From contig NZ_AP025944.1 of the NCBI RefSeq assembly GCF_024349685.1, positions 1,990,001 through 2,054,000 of the forward strand: DNA of 64,000 nt. Direction: 5' to 3'. Under the pieces are notes generated by a model that was not told the origin of the DNA, made no database searches, and saw nothing but the letters and a program-made list of their open reading frames with translations. Numbering within the stretch: the stretch's first letter is position 1; each line of letters begins with the position of its first letter. Position numbers and translations under genes: made by a program. Shown here piece after piece: positions 9,515 to 21,209 of the stretch. The DNA is from Pseudomonas sp. LRP2-20 (GTDB lineage: Bacteria > Pseudomonadota > Gammaproteobacteria > Pseudomonadales > Pseudomonadaceae).

Positions 9515-12225
9515 TGTGCTGCCTCCTGCAGACCTTCGACGGATGCACCGAAGATGGCAGGCGGAATGCCGGCCAGGCCTTTCGGCAGAGCAACCAGGCC
9601 AGCGCCCAGTTCTTCATTGATGCGCAGCGGCAGGCGCAGGGCCACACCGCCCACGTTCAGGCTCAGCAGGGCGCCGTCGTTGACACCCAGGCGGTCGGCT
9701 TCGGACTTGGCCAGGCCGACGTAGGCGGCCGGGATGCGCTCCTGCACCGGGGCGGCGCGCGAGGAACTCTCTTCGCTGCCGAACAGGTGGAAGAACGGTA
9801 CTGCAGTCCAGGTGCCACGGGCCGGGTTGAAGGCGCCCGGGATGGCGTTGAACCAGTTCAGGCGATCGCCTTGCGATTCGATCAGGCGCACGCCCGGGTC
9901 ACCGGCACGCAGGTGGCCACCGACCTCGTCCTGAAACTTGTTCCAGGCTTGCGGCGAGTTCCAGCCCGGCGACCAGGCGAACGGCACCTGCTGGCGCGGT
10001 TCGGTCGAACCCGAGTAGCCTTCCATCGAGAAGGCGAACGCGGTGTCCTTGTCTTGCGGGGTACGCGGCTCGTGCACGCTGATGTTGGCGCGCATGGCGG
10101 TACGGCCGGAGTAGCGCAGCGGCTCACGGGCCAGCTTCATGCCCTTGATGCGGAACGCGGCGCTTGGTGCGGCGTTGACGATGCCGGCCAGTTGCGGGGC
10201 GGCTTCGGCACAGGCGCTGGTGACGTGGTCCAGCTGGGTCCAGTCGACCGGTTTGTTGAGCAGGGTGGCACGCAGGGCGTGCATCCAGCGCCAGCCTTCG
10301 TGAACCAGGATGCTGCTGTCCAGATACTGCGGGTCGAACACCTGGAAGAAGCGCTGGGCACGGCCTTCCTGGCTGACCAGGGTGCCGTCGCCTTCGGCGA
10401 ACGAAGCAGCCGGCAGCACCAGGTGGGCGCGGTCGACAGTCGCGGTCTTGGAGTGGTCGGCAACGATCACCACCTTGGCCGCAGCCAGGGCTGCGTCGAC
10501 CTTGGCAGCCGGTACGCGGGTGTACAGGTCGTTTTCCAGCACGACGATGGCGTCGGCCTTGCCGCTGATGACGGCGTCCAGTGCGGCATCTACCGACTCG
10601 CCACCCAGCATGGCCATGCCGAGGCTGTTGGCCTCAGGCACCACCAGGCTCAGCGAGCCATTTTTCTCGCGCAGCTTCAGGGCCTTGGCGATGTTGGCGG
10701 CGGCTTCGATCAGCGCCGCGTCGGCCAGCGAGGTACCGGCGATCACCAGTGGGCGCTTGGCTGCGACCAGGGCGTCGGCGATGCGCTGGGCCAGGGCCTT
10801 GGCTTCGGCGTCCAGGCCTTCGACGGCCGGGGCGCTTGGGTCGATGGCGTGGGCCACGGCGAAGCCGATGCGGGCCAGGTCGGCCGGGGCGGCGTGCACG
10901 CATTCTTCGGCAACGTCGTCCAGCTTGGTTTCAGCCAGCGAAGCGATGAACAGCGGGTACAGCGCGTGCTGGCCGATGTTCTTCACTGCCGCGTCGAGCC
11001 ACGGTTGAACCTTCATGGCTTCGGCCATGGCCTCGGCCTTGCCTTTGGTGGACTGGCGCACGGCCAGGGCAACGCGGGCAGCGGTCTGGGTCAGATCTTC
11101 ACCGAGCACGAACACGGCGTCGTGGTCTTCGATGTCGCGCAGGGTCGGCACCGGCAGCGGGCTGTTGTTCAGCACGTCCAGGGCCAGGCGTACGCGGGCC
11201 AGCTCGCCGGCTTCCATACCCGAGTAGAAGTAGTCGGCGCCGACCAGCTCACGCAGGCCGTAGTTGCTTTCGAGGCTGGCGCGTGGCGAGCCGATGCCGA
11301 CGATGGTGCGGCCGCGCAGCAGGTCGGCGGCTTTGTCCAGGGCGGCGTCCAGGCCCAGCTTGGTGCCGTCGGCCAGGTGTGGCTGGCGTGGGCGGTCCTT
11401 GCGGTTGACGTAGCCGTAGCCGAAGCGGCCGCGGTCGCACAGGAAGTACTGGTTGACCGAACCGTTGAAGCGGTTCTCGACCCGGCGCAGTTCGCCGTAG
11501 CGCTCGCCCGGGCTGATGTTGCAGCCGCTGGAGCAGCCGTGGCAGATGCTCGGGGCGAACTGCATGTCCCACTTGCGGTTGTAGCGCTCGGAGTGGGTCT
11601 TGTCGGTGAACACGCCGGTCGGGCAGACCTCGGTCAGGTTGCCGGAGAACTCGCTTTCCAGCACGCCGTCTTCGACGCGGCCGAAGTACACGTTGTCGTG
11701 GGCGCCGTAGACGCCCAGGTCGGTACCACCGGCATAGTCCTTGTAGTAGCGCACGCAGCGGTAGCAGGCGATGCAGCGGTTCATCTCATGGGCGATGAAC
11801 GGGCCGAGGTCCTGGTTCTGGTGGGTACGCTTGGTGAAACGGTAGCGGCGCTCATTGTGGCCGGTCATTACCGTCATGTCCTGCAGGTGGCAGTGACCAC
11901 CTTCCTCGCACACCGGGCAGTCGTGCGGGTGGTTGGTCATCAGCCATTCGACGACGCTGGCGCGGAACGCCTTGGACTCGTCATCGTCGATGGAGATCCA
12001 GGTGCCGTCGGAGGCAGGGGTCATGCAGGACATGACGATACGACCACGGGTGTCGTTCTCGTCGGTGTACTGCTTGACCGCACACTGCCGGCAGGCGCCG
12101 ACGCTACCGAGCGCCGGGTGCCAGCAGAAGTAGGGGATATCGAGGCCGAGCGACAGACACGCCTGTAACAGGTTGTCTGCACCGTTGACTTCGAGCGCTT
12201 TGCCGTCTACGTGGATAGTGGCCAT
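9511..12225 (-). CDS. nuoG: NADH-quinone oxidoreductase subunit G (Fe-S, molybdopterin-like fold)
   Basis: NuoG is the largest peripheral-arm subunit and holds several iron-sulfur clusters. The 904-residue protein has an N-terminal [2Fe-2S] domain ([15 protein letters not shown]), the His/Cys3 cluster motif ([12 protein letters not shown]), a [17 protein letters not shown] pair for two 4Fe-4S clusters, and [14 protein letters not shown] for the extra N7-type cluster. The remainder is a molybdopterin-oxidoreductase fold without cofactor function. ATG 12225 (MATIHVDGK) is 132 bases after nuoF, the longest gap within this operon. Length fits pseudomonad NuoG. Confidence 0.97.
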   Translation of the reverse strand: MATIHVDGKALEVNGADNLLQACLSLGLDIPYFCWHPALGSVGACRQCAVKQYTDENDTRGRIVMSCMTPASDGTWISIDDDESKAFRASVVEWLMTNHPHDCPVCEEGGHCHLQDMTVMTGHNERRYRFTKRTHQNQDLGPFIAHEMNRCIACYRCVRYYKDYAGGTDLGVYGAHDNVYFGRVEDGVLESEFSGNLTEVCPTGVFTDKTHSERYNRKWDMQFAPSICHGCSSGCNISPGERYGELRRVENRFNGSVNQYFLCDRGRFGYGYVNRKDRPRQPHLADGTKLGLDAALDKAADLLRGRTIVGIGSPRASLESNYGLRELVGADYFYSGMEAGELARVRLALDVLNNSPLPVPTLRDIEDHDAVFVLGEDLTQTAARVALAVRQSTKGKAEAMAEAMKVQPWLDAAVKNIGQHALYPLFIASLAETKLDDVAEECVHAAPADLARIGFAVAHAIDPSAPAVEGLDAEAKALAQRIADALVAAKRPLVIAGTSLADAALIEAAANIAKALKLREKNGSLSLVVPEANSLGMAMLGGESVDAALDAVISGKADAIVVLENDLYTRVPAAKVDAALAAAKVVIVADHSKTATVDRAHLVLPAASFAEGDGTLVSQEGRAQRFFQVFDPQYLDSSILVHEGWRWMHALRATLLNKPVDWTQLDHVTSACAEAAPQLAGIVNAAPSAAFRIKGMKLAREPLRYSGRTAMRANISVHEPRTPQDKDTAFAFSMEGYSGSTEPRQQVPFAWSPGWNSPQAWNKFQDEVGGHLRAGDPGVRLIESQGDRLNWFNAIPGAFNPARGTWTAVPFFHLFGSEESSSRAAPVQERIPAAYVGLAKSEADRLGVNDGALLSLNVGGVALRLPLRINEELGAGLVALPKGLAGIPPAIFGASVEGLQEAAQ

Positions 12226-12357
12226 TGTTCAAAGTTCTTCGTTGGCCCGCGTGAGCGGGCGTGGCTAATGGAAATCTGTATGCCTGCGGCCCGCCACGAG
12301 TCGTTCGGGCCGGCCTGCAGGCTGGCGGGTGGCACGGACCACCCGCGTTTCATCTTG
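12226..12357. other. 132-base spacer inside the nuo operon between nuoF and nuoG
   Basis: The spacer carries short GC-rich inverted segments (for example CGGGCCGGCCTGCAGG and a CCACCCGC/GCGGGTGG pair around 12325-12350). No coding frame is credible. There is no T-run, so it is unlikely to be a terminator. It could form a hairpin that sets mRNA processing or relative expression of the peripheral-arm subunits; that is inference. Confidence 0.4.
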
Positions 12358-13734
12358 TTATGCGCCGACCACAATCGGCCCGCTCCGGTTGACGGAAAGG
12401 TTCGGGCGCAGGGTGTCACCCGCGTTAGCGGGTGCAACACCGGCCTCGAACTCCGAGCGGAAGTATTTGATGGCACTGCCCAATGGCTCGACGGCACCCG
12501 GTGCGTGAGCACAGAAGGTACGGCCTGGGCCGAGGAAGTTGACCAGCCCCAGCAGTGTCTCGATGTCTTCGGCGCGGCCCTGGCCTTTTTCCAGTGCGCG
12601 CAGCATCTTCACGCTCCACGGCAGGCCGTCACGGCAGGGGGTGCACCAGCCGCACGACTCGCGGGCGAAGAACTCTTCCATGTTGCGCAGCAGCGAGACC
12701 ATGTTGATGCTGTCGTCGACCGCCATGGCCAAGCCGGTACCCATACGGGTGCCGACCTTGGCGATGCCACCGGCGTACATCTGCGCATCGAGGTGCTCGG
12801 GCAGCAGGAAGCCGGTACCGGCGCCGCCTGGCTGCCAGCACTTGAGCTTGAAGCCGTCGCGCATGCCACCGGCGTAGTCTTCGAACAGCTCGCGGGCGGT
12901 GACGCCGAACGGCAGCTCCCACAGGCCAGGGTTCTTTACCTTGCCGGAGAAGCCCATCAGCTTGGTGCCGTGGTCTTCGCTGCCTTCACGGGCCAGCGAC
13001 TTGTACCAGTCGTTGCCGTTGGCGACGATGGCGGGCACGTTGCACAGGGTTTCGACGTTGTTCACGCAGGTCGGCTTGCCCCACACGCCAACGGCGGCAG
13101 GGAAGGGCGGCTTGGAACGCGGGTTGGCGCGGCGGCCTTCCAGCGAGTTGATCAGTGCGGTTTCTTCGCCGCAGATGTAGCGGCCGGCACCGGTGTGCAC
13201 GAACAGCTCGAAGTCGAAACCGCTGCCCAGGATGTTCTTGCCCAGGAGGCCGGCGGCCTTGGCTTCATCGATGGCGCGGTTGAGGTTCTTCGCTGCGGTG
13301 GTGTATTCGCCACGCAGGAAGATGTAACCACGGTAGGCCTTCAGGGCGCGGGCACTGATCAGCATGCCCTCGACCAGCAGATGGGGCTGTTGCTCCATCA
13401 ACATGCGGTCCTTCCAGGTGTTCGGCTCCATTTCGTCCGCGTTGCACAGCAGGTAGCGGATGTTCATGGATTCGTCTTTGGGCATCAGGCCCCACTTCAC
13501 GCCAGTGGGGAAGCCTGCACCGCCACGGCCCTTGAGGCCGGAGTCCTTGACGCTTTGCACGATATCGTCGGCGGACATCTGCGCCAGTGCCTTGCGGGCA
13601 GCGGCGTAGCCGTTCTTCGACTCGTACTCGGCCAGCCAGACCGGCTCGCCGTCATCACGCAGGCGCCAGGTCAGCGGGTGGGTTTCGGCCGAACGCGCGA
13701 TGCGGTTGGCCGGGCCGAAGGAAGTAATGGTCAT
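12358..13734 (-). CDS. nuoF: NADH-quinone oxidoreductase subunit F (NADH/FMN binding)
   Basis: NuoF binds NADH and FMN and starts electron flow in complex I. The sequence contains the NADH/FMN glycine-rich motif [15 protein letters not shown] (about residue 65), the FMN-loop [14 protein letters not shown], and the [4Fe-4S] motif [12 protein letters not shown] near residue 350. At 458 residues the length is typical. ATG 13734 overlaps the nuoE stop by 4 bases. Confidence 0.97.
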   Translation of the reverse strand: MTITSFGPANRIARSAETHPLTWRLRDDGEPVWLAEYESKNGYAAARKALAQMSADDIVQSVKDSGLKGRGGAGFPTGVKWGLMPKDESMNIRYLLCNADEMEPNTWKDRMLMEQQPHLLVEGMLISARALKAYRGYIFLRGEYTTAAKNLNRAIDEAKAAGLLGKNILGSGFDFELFVHTGAGRYICGEETALINSLEGRRANPRSKPPFPAAVGVWGKPTCVNNVETLCNVPAIVANGNDWYKSLAREGSEDHGTKLMGFSGKVKNPGLWELPFGVTARELFEDYAGGMRDGFKLKCWQPGGAGTGFLLPEHLDAQMYAGGIAKVGTRMGTGLAMAVDDSINMVSLLRNMEEFFARESCGWCTPCRDGLPWSVKMLRALEKGQGRAEDIETLLGLVNFLGPGRTFCAHAPGAVEPLGSAIKYFRSEFEAGVAPANAGDTLRPNLSVNRSGPIVVGA

Positions 13735-14228
13735 ACGTAACCCTCCAGCAGTTTGGAAACGCCAGCCGGCTGCACGTCACCGAAGGTGTCGTCGTCGATC
13801 ATCAGCGCCGGTGCCTTGTCGCAGTTGCCCAGGCAGCACACCGGCAGCAGGGTGAAGCGGCCGTCGGCGGTGGTCTGGCCAAGGCCGATGCCCAGCTCGC
13901 TCTGGATCTGACTGACCACCGATTCGTGGCCGCCGATGTAGCAGACCATGCTGTCGCACACGCGGATGATGTGGCGGCCAACAGGCTGACGGAAGATCTG
14001 GCTGTAGAAGGTGGCCACACCCTCGACGTCGCTGGCCGGGATGCCCAGGACTTCGCCGATGGCGTGGATGGCGCCGTCCGGCACCCAGCCACGTTCCTTC
14101 TGGACGATCTTCAGGGCTTCGATGGACGCCGCGCGCGGGTCCTCGTAGTGATGCATTTCGTGCTCGATGGCCGAGCGCTCGGTTTCGCTCAGGGCGAAAC
14201 GGTCTGTCTGGATAAGCGTGCTGTTCAT
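13731..14228 (-). CDS. nuoE: NADH-quinone oxidoreductase subunit E ([2Fe-2S])
   Basis: NuoE is a thioredoxin-fold subunit with a [2Fe-2S] cluster next to the FMN. The four-cysteine pattern is visible as RVCDSMVC near residue 90 and [16 protein letters not shown] near residue 130. The 165-residue length is normal. ATG 14228 follows the nuoCD stop by 2 bases and its stop overlaps nuoF. Confidence 0.97.
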   Translation of the reverse strand: MNSTLIQTDRFALSETERSAIEHEMHHYEDPRAASIEALKIVQKERGWVPDGAIHAIGEVLGIPASDVEGVATFYSQIFRQPVGRHIIRVCDSMVCYIGGHESVVSQIQSELGIGLGQTTADGRFTLLPVCCLGNCDKAPALMIDDDTFGDVQPAGVSKLLEGYV

Positions 14229-14230
14229 GC

Positions 14231-16030
<1,800 letters not shown>

Positions 16031-16091
16031 TCAGCGTTAAGAATGAAGCCAGGCCGCCGGCTCGTTCGGGAGCGGGCGGCAGGTCGCTGGA

Positions 16092-16769
16092 TCAGACTTC
16101 GTCGGGGCTGCGCAGGTTGGTTACCGCAATGCGCTGTTCGCGACGCAGGTCTTTCTGGGCGGGCATCTCGGCACGGTAGATGCCTTGATCACCAACTACC
16201 CAGGAAAGCGGGCGTCGTTCTTGGCCGATCGACTCCTGCAGCAGCATCAAGCCTTGCAGGAAAGCCTCAGGGCGCGGCGGGCAGCCAGGCACGTAGACGT
16301 CCACGGGGAGGAACTTGTCGACCCCCTGAACGACCGAGTAGATGTCGTACATGCCACCGGAGTTGGCGCACGAACCCATGGAGATGACCCACTTCGGTTC
16401 GAGCATCTGCTCGTACAGGCGCTGGATGATCGGCGCCATTTTGACGAAGCAGGTACCGGCGATGACCATGAAGTCGGCCTGACGCGGCGAGGCCCGGATG
16501 ACTTCGGCGCCGAAGCGGGCGATGTCGTGGGGCGCCGTGAAGGCCGTGGTCATTTCCACGTAGCAGCAGGACAGGCCGAAGTTGTACGGCCAGAGGGAGT
16601 TCTTGCGACCCCAATTGACCGCGCCACGCATCACATCTTCAAGCTTGCCCATGAAGATGTTCTTGTGGACCTGGTCCTCGAGCAGCTGGTCGGTGACGGT
16701 TTCCCGATCACCTACCGGGTACTGCTCGTTGGGCGCATCCGGATCGATTCTGGTGAGATTGTATTGCAT
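16092..16769 (-). CDS. nuoB: NADH-quinone oxidoreductase subunit B (cluster N2)
   Basis: NuoB binds cluster N2, the last iron-sulfur cluster before quinone. Ligand cysteines are visible in LSCCYVEMT (adjacent pair), [11 protein letters not shown] and [12 protein letters not shown] choose ATG 16769 ([11 protein letters not shown]) because GAGG lies nine bases upstream; the in-frame TTG at 16775 is too close to that site. This gives 225 residues. It begins 10 bases after nuoA. Confidence 0.97.
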   Translation of the reverse strand: MQYNLTRIDPDAPNEQYPVGDRETVTDQLLEDQVHKNIFMGKLEDVMRGAVNWGRKNSLWPYNFGLSCCYVEMTTAFTAPHDIARFGAEVIRASPRQADFMVIAGTCFVKMAPIIQRLYEQMLEPKWVISMGSCANSGGMYDIYSVVQGVDKFLPVDVYVPGCPPRPEAFLQGLMLLQESIGQERRPLSWVVGDQGIYRAEMPAQKDLRREQRIAVTNLRSPDEV

Positions 16770-16779
16770 TGCCAAAGCC

Positions 16780-17193
16780 TCATTGTTTCAGCTTCGCTTG
16801 CCGCTTGCGGCGACCTTCGGGAGCCCAATCAAGTGCCCCGACGCGCCATAGGTAGACAAGACCAGCCAACAGAATTGCTATGAAAACGAGTGCTTCGACG
16901 AATCCGGTCCAGCCGCTTTCGCGGACGGACACAGACCATGCATACAGGAAGAGGGCTTCGATATCGAAGATCACGAACAGCATCGCGACCAGATAGAATT
17001 TGGCGGACAGGCGCAGGCGGGCGCTGCCGACGGGCAGCATGCCGGATTCGAAGGGTTCGTTCTTGGCGCGGCCCCATGCCTTGCTACCGAGCAGGCTGGA
17101 GAGACCGAGCATGAAGGCACACAGGCCGACGACACCCAGAAGGAAGATGGCAAAGCCCCAGTTGTGGGCGATGAGTCCTGCCGAATCGGACAT
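16780..17193 (-). CDS. nuoA: NADH-quinone oxidoreductase subunit A
   Basis: NuoA is a three-helix membrane subunit of complex I at the junction of the arms. The 137-residue sequence has the conserved [19 protein letters not shown] loop and the [14 protein letters not shown] helix with its Asp-Glu pair. ATG 17193 is preceded by AAGGA. It is the first gene of the 13-gene operon A-B-CD-E-F-G-H-I-J-K-L-M-N, so the promoter must lie in the AT-rich region upstream. Confidence 0.97.
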
Positions 17194-17574
17194 GCTAGAG
17201 ATCCTTATACAGAGACCCAGCTCTGCAGTCTGAAATAAGTAGAGCGGCGACGTGGTGTCGCAGGTGCAGTGACCAAATGTCGCAGCTGAATCAATCGCGC
17301 TGATTTTATGGGTAAACCCGGTGCAAGTAAAATTTCCGTTGCAAATTTATTCGTAGGATTTAGAACAAAACCCGCTGCTAACTGGCTGAAAGCCTTGAGA
17401 TTCGGGCATTGCATGCGCTTTTGTTAATTATGTTTCTTGCGGCTGGTAACGAATTACAAGTCCAGTAATGATAATTGATATCATTTGGCCTGATACCTTC
17501 TAATTCGGCTGTTCTGCACCTTGTAAAGTTCATCTGCAGTTTTCCCCCGCTTGCAAATGCGAAATAATCGTGTT
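17194..17574. promoter_or_regulatory. nuo operon leader and promoter region
   Basis: This 381-base gap lies between nuoA and the stop of the YhhN-family gene, both on the minus strand. It is markedly richer in A and T than its surroundings, especially 17270-17575. It must hold the nuo promoter. I see no single confident -35/-10 pair, but a Fur-like sequence occurs at 17464-17482. No credible gene is visible. Confidence 0.6.
17464..17482. promoter_or_regulatory. Fur-like box upstream of nuoA
   Basis: The 19-mer AGTAATGATAATTGATATC matches 14 of 19 positions of the classic Fur consensus GATAATGATAATCATTATC, counted by eye. The core also forms a perfect repeat AATGATA-N5-TATCATT at 17467-17485. 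It lies about 270 bases upstream of nuoA. It could make complex I expression iron-responsive or control an unseen small RNA; both are inference. Confidence 0.4.
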
Positions 17575-18237
17575 CTAGCAGCTTCCGACACCGCGCGCAC
17601 CGCTCTGGGTCAATACTTTGTCGGTTGAGCCCTGGCGCGCCGATGAAGCGATCGCCCACTGGCCGAGCCAGTAAGCGAGGATGATCAGGTAGGGCGCGGC
17701 AGCGAACGGGCTGACAAAGCGGTCGATGCCGATCAGGCTGTCGGAGAACACGAACAGGCAGGCGCCCAATGCAGCGGCACCGCCGCAGGCCAGCGAGCGC
17801 CAAAGCATGGCGCTGATGGCCAGAGCGTAGACCGCGACCGGGGCCAGCAGTGGGCCGAGGCCATGGCTGGCGAGCACGCCGAACAGGGTGATGCCGGTGA
17901 TGGCGCTCAACAGCAGTGCGGGCAGGGCGGGGCGCAGGGTCTTCCCGCAATAGGCGCGCAGGTAGGCCAGGTGCGCGCAGAGGAAGGCGGCCAGGCCGAA
18001 TACGAACAGGTCGGCAGGGATGGCCAGGAGGAGGTCGCCGAGTACCGAGAAGGCTAGGCCGATGCTGATCCAGCGGCGATAGGGGGTGGCGGGAGCGGTG
18101 TATAGCCAGGCTATCAATGCCATGACGGGCATCGGCTTGGCCAGCAGGCCGAGCAAGGGGTTGTCGCTGGCCAGTGCATATATATAGAGGGCAGCGGCGG
18201 CCAGGGCGAGCATCATCAGGTGGCTTGGACGGGGCAT
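17575..18237 (-). CDS. YhhN-family membrane protein (lysoplasmalogenase-like)
   Basis: This 220-residue protein is hydrophobic along its length, with about seven to eight membrane segments and the YhhN-family pattern: SIGLAFSVLGDLLLAIP near the first third and FVFSDSLIGIDRF near the end, both with conserved acidic residues. Family members include lysoplasmalogenase (TMEM86B), which hydrolyses the vinyl ether of lysoplasmalogens. Bacterial substrates are mostly unproven. I start at ATG 18237 (MPRPSHLMM), preceded by AAGGA. A longer reading frame upstream runs into the REP sequences and is not credible. It stands alone between REP elements and the nuo leader. Confidence 0.8.
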   Translation of the reverse strand: MPRPSHLMMLALAAAALYIYALASDNPLLGLLAKPMPVMALIAWLYTAPATPYRRWISIGLAFSVLGDLLLAIPADLFVFGLAAFLCAHLAYLRAYCGKTLRPALPALLLSAITGITLFGVLASHGLGPLLAPVAVYALAISAMLWRSLACGGAAALGACLFVFSDSLIGIDRFVSPFAAAPYLIILAYWLGQWAIASSARQGSTDKVLTQSGARGVGSC

Positions 18238-18300
18238 GGGCGGTCCTTGCTGCTGGGCTGCCACAAGCATAGCCCTGATTCTGGTTTCTGCTTCGGCCTG

Positions 18301-18407
18301 TACCGGCCCTTTCGCGGGCAAGCCCGCTCCCACAGGTACTGTGCACAGTTCGAGGGCTGCAGTAATCCTGTGGGAGCGGGCTTGCCCGCGAAAGGGCCGG
18401 TACAGGA
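18301..18407. repeat. Inverted REP pair
   Basis: Two facing copies of the P. putida-type REP core (GCGGGCAAGCCCGCTCCCAC and its complement) lie at about 18302-18336 and 18367-18407, separated by about 30 bases. They are between the YhhN-family gene start and the aceA terminator. Pairs like this can form large hairpins that affect mRNA decay. Confidence 0.85.
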
Positions 18408-18443
18408 AAAAGAAAGGCCCGGGGCTTTCGCAAGCCCCGGGCC
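18402..18443 (-). terminator. Rho-independent terminator of aceA
   Basis: A strong hairpin with arms GGCCCGGGGCT / AGCCCCGGGCC (18416-18443) sits just after the aceA stop and is followed on the minus strand by CTTTCTTTTTCC. Confidence 0.85.
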
Positions 18444-18461
18444 TCAGTCAGCAACCCACTA

Positions 18462-19787
18462 TCAGTGGAACTGCTCTTCCTCGGTCGAACCGGTCAGCGC
18501 GGTTACCGACGAAGCGCCACCCTGGATCACGGTAGTCATGTCATCGAAGTAGCCGGTGCCGACTTCCTGCTGGTGCGCCACGAAGGTGTAGCCCTTGCTG
18601 GCGTCGGCGAATTCCTGCTCCTGCAGCTTCACGTAGGCGGTCATGTCGTTGCGGGCGTAGTCGTGCGCCAGGTTGAACATGCCGTGCCACATGTTGTGGA
18701 TACCGGCCAGGGTGATGAACTGGTGCTTGTAGCCCATGGCCGACAGCTCGCGCTGGAACTTGGCGATGGTCGCGTCGTCCAGGTTCTTCTTCCAGTTGAA
18801 GGAAGGCGAGCAGTTGTACGACAGGATCTGGTCCGGGTACTCCTTCTTGATCGCTTCGGCGAAGCGGCGGGCTTCGTCCAGGTCCGGCTTGGCGGTCTCG
18901 CACCAGATCAGGTCGGCGTACGGGGCGTAGGCCAGGCCACGGGCGATGGCCTGGTCGAGGCCGGCGCGCACCTTGTAGAAGCCTTCACGGGTACGCTCGC
19001 CGATCACGAACGGCTGGTCGTACGGGTCGCAGTCGCTGGTCAGCAAGTCGGCGGCGTTGGCATCGGTACGGGCCAGGATGATCGTCGGCACGCCGGCAAC
19101 GTCCGCAGCCAGGCGGGCTGCCACCAGTTTCTGCACGGCCTCCTGAGTAGGTACCAGTACCTTGCCACCCATGTGGCCGCATTTTTTCACCGAAGCCAGC
19201 TGGTCTTCGAAGTGCACGCCGGCAGCGCCCGCTTCGATCATGTTCTTCATCAGTTCGTAGGCGTTCAGTACGCCGCCGAAACCGGCTTCGGCGTCGGCCA
19301 CGATCGGTGCGAAGTAATCGATGTAGCCGTCATCGCCTGGGTTCTTGCCGGCTTTCCACTGGATCTGATCGGCGCGGCGGAACGCGTTGTTGATGCGCTT
19401 GACCACGGTCGGTACCGAGTCGACCGGGTACAGCGACTGGTCTGGGTACATGGACTCGGCCGAGTTGTTGTCAGCGGCCACCTGCCAGCCCGACAGGTAG
19501 ATGGCCTGGATGCCGGCTTTTACCTGCTGCACCGCCTGGCCGCCGGTCAGGGCGCCCATGCAGTTGACGAAATCTTTTTCTGGGCGGAAGGACGGGTGGG
19601 CACCCTGGGTGACCAGCTTCCACAGTTTTTCTGCGCCTTGGCGAGCAAAAGTGTGCTCAGGCTGCAGGGAGCCACGCAGGCGAACGACATCGGCGGCGGT
19701 GTAGGTACGGGTCACGCCTTTCCAGCGCGGGTTCTCGGCCCAGTCTTTCTCGAGGGCTGCAATTTGCTGTTCGCGTGTCAGTGCCAT
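18462..19787 (-). CDS. aceA: Isocitrate lyase
   Basis: Isocitrate lyase splits isocitrate into glyoxylate and succinate, the first step of the glyoxylate shunt used on acetate and fatty acids. The 441-residue protein carries the catalytic signature KKCGHMGGK near residue 205, and the YCSPSFNW-type motif is present as [14 protein letters not shown] 19787 (MALTREQQ) begins the usual N-terminus. It is a single-gene unit with its own terminator and a 490-base upstream region. Malate synthase is not adjacent, as is common in pseudomonads. Confidence 0.97.
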   Translation of the reverse strand: MALTREQQIAALEKDWAENPRWKGVTRTYTAADVVRLRGSLQPEHTFARQGAEKLWKLVTQGAHPSFRPEKDFVNCMGALTGGQAVQQVKAGIQAIYLSGWQVAADNNSAESMYPDQSLYPVDSVPTVVKRINNAFRRADQIQWKAGKNPGDDGYIDYFAPIVADAEAGFGGVLNAYELMKNMIEAGAAGVHFEDQLASVKKCGHMGGKVLVPTQEAVQKLVAARLAADVAGVPTIILARTDANAADLLTSDCDPYDQPFVIGERTREGFYKVRAGLDQAIARGLAYAPYADLIWCETAKPDLDEARRFAEAIKKEYPDQILSYNCSPSFNWKKNLDDATIAKFQRELSAMGYKHQFITLAGIHNMWHGMFNLAHDYARNDMTAYVKLQEQEFADASKGYTFVAHQQEVGTGYFDDMTTVIQGGASSVTALTGSTEEEQFH

Positions 19788-20277
19788 GGAAATAAACCTC
19801 GTCGCATCGATCTTGGGTTAATTGTGCTGATGCTCGGGGCTGATCAGGGACCTGGCGGCTGTCCTGTCCGGGGGAGTGCGGCGGCGAACGCGAAGGCTCG
19901 AAGGGGAAGGGTGTGCAGCCCAGGCGCACGTGTGCTCCGGCAGGTCGGCTCGTGGTTGCCTTGCTGCGGTGCTACGCGATTGCCAGTACTGCGGTGATGC
20001 GCTTCCGTCCCTCGGGACAACTTCTTCGTTGCAGTCGCAATCCCGTCGAACCGCCTTGTGAGCCGTATAGACACGAGGTGCCTCCAGGGGTGGGAGGAGT
20101 ACGCCTCGAAGGCCCTTGCCAGGGCCCCTGATTAGCGGGAGCGAGGCCATCATGCCCTTGGGAAAAAGACCCTGTCAAATGTTTTGTAGTGCTTTTTTCT
20201 ACTTACTACATCTTTGGTCTAATGCGACTTGCTGGTCAGTTTCAAGGCCTTTGGTCGAGGCCTTGATTTGCCTGGGA
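19788..20277. promoter_or_regulatory. aceA upstream region
   Basis: This 490-base gap separates aceA from the secretin-domain gene; both are on the minus strand. The part next to aceA is GC-rich and without credible frames. An AT-rich patch at about 20160-20215 contains TTGACA on the minus strand (20172-20177) and a repeat TGTAGT-N14-ACTACA (20185-20210), a plausible operator. At 20242-20266 a perfect 9-base inverted repeat TCAAGGCCT / AGGCCTTGA with a 7-base loop lies just beyond the secretin-domain gene stop; it lacks a T-run but may act as a terminator or stabiliser. Confidence 0.5.
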
Positions 20278-21012
20278 TCAGTCCAGAAGGTCGACTTTGA
20301 CACGCAAAGTCATGTTTTCACCCCGTTGCGTGCTGTAAGTACGGCTTGACGGGTTGCGATCGGCTTGGCTCTGCTGGTTGTGTCCGGCCAGGGTGATCCA
20401 TTCGCCGAGCCTTCCGCTGATGGTCGTGTCGGTACTTTGCACTTTCACTACATCGGCACGTTCCTGGCTCATTCGGTCATTATTGGTGCTGATTTGCAGA
20501 CGAACCGTATCTCCGCTCAGGCTTGGCGTGACATAGAAACCCTGGGTCACGTTGCGGTATTCGGTATTGCTCTGGATGCGCCCGTAGCCGTCGGTGCTGG
20601 TGCTGGTGATCGGAATGCTCTGGCCGACCTGGATCAATGCCGGTTGGCCCTCGCTGGCCTGGATCTGCTGCAGGCCGCCGTCGCGGTTGCTGGTGCCGTA
20701 GCGGATGACCTGGCCGTTGCCACGGTTGTCCTGGTAGTTGCTGTCGGTGTTATCGACGCTGATCAACAGGCGCTTGGGTGCGGTGTCCAGCTGTTGCAGC
20801 AGGGTGCGCAGGTCGTCGATGCGTTCGGGGCTGGCGTTGACGATCAGCTTGTTCTCGAAGGCGCTGACGGTGCCGTCGCGGCCGATGAAGGCCTGGGCGG
20901 CGGGCAGCAGTTCGGCGCTGCTGCGATGCTGCAGGGGCACCACCTCGGTGGCGGCCTGGGCGGTGAGGCTGGCGGCCAGCAGCAGCGAGGCGAAAAGGGG
21001 GCGTAGCGGCAT
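20278..21012 (-). CDS. Secretin N-terminal-type domain protein, exported
   Basis: The product (about 244 residues) begins with a signal peptide (MPLRPLFASLLLAASLTAQA) and continues with VVPLQHRSSAELLPAAQAFI and NKLIVNASPERIDDLRTLLQQLD. This is the alternating fold seen in N-domains of secretins (NolW/secretin short domain). The C-terminal half resembles the beginning of a secretin domain but lacks the full pore-forming part and ends at VDLLD. It therefore cannot form a normal secretin channel alone. ATG 21012 lies nine bases after GGAG; ATG 21018 is an alternative two codons upstream. No secretion genes are adjacent. Function is unknown; it may be a periplasmic scaffold. Confidence 0.65.
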   Translation of the reverse strand: MPLRPLFASLLLAASLTAQAATEVVPLQHRSSAELLPAAQAFIGRDGTVSAFENKLIVNASPERIDDLRTLLQQLDTAPKRLLISVDNTDSNYQDNRGNGQVIRYGTSNRDGGLQQIQASEGQPALIQVGQSIPITSTSTDGYGRIQSNTEYRNVTQGFYVTPSLSGDTVRLQISTNNDRMSQERADVVKVQSTDTTISGRLGEWITLAGHNQQSQADRNPSSRTYSTQRGENMTLRVKVDLLD

Positions 21013-21209
21013 GCTCATGTTCTCCGCAAGTGGAATCAACATGATGGCAAATTTGTCAGGAGTTTGCCGGGCATGGATCACAGCTGCTTGTCTGCAGGTT
21101 TGCCACAGGCTGATGAAACGCCTTGCGGTGGCCGCTGCCAGACAAATTCCGTAACATCGCGCCCCTTGATTTTTCGTACCGTCCGCCTGGACAGCACCAC
21201 AGGATGCCC

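Noticed and set aside
5100-12168. Long plus-strand open frames opposite nuoL and nuoG
   Set aside because: They are rich in Gln, His, Arg and Ala without any recognisable motif and lie exactly opposite well-supported genes. They result from high GC at third codon positions.
17205-17414. Small minus-strand reading frame in the nuo leader
   Set aside because: It lacks a ribosome site, has no family resemblance and lies in an AT-rich leader; coding is not supported.
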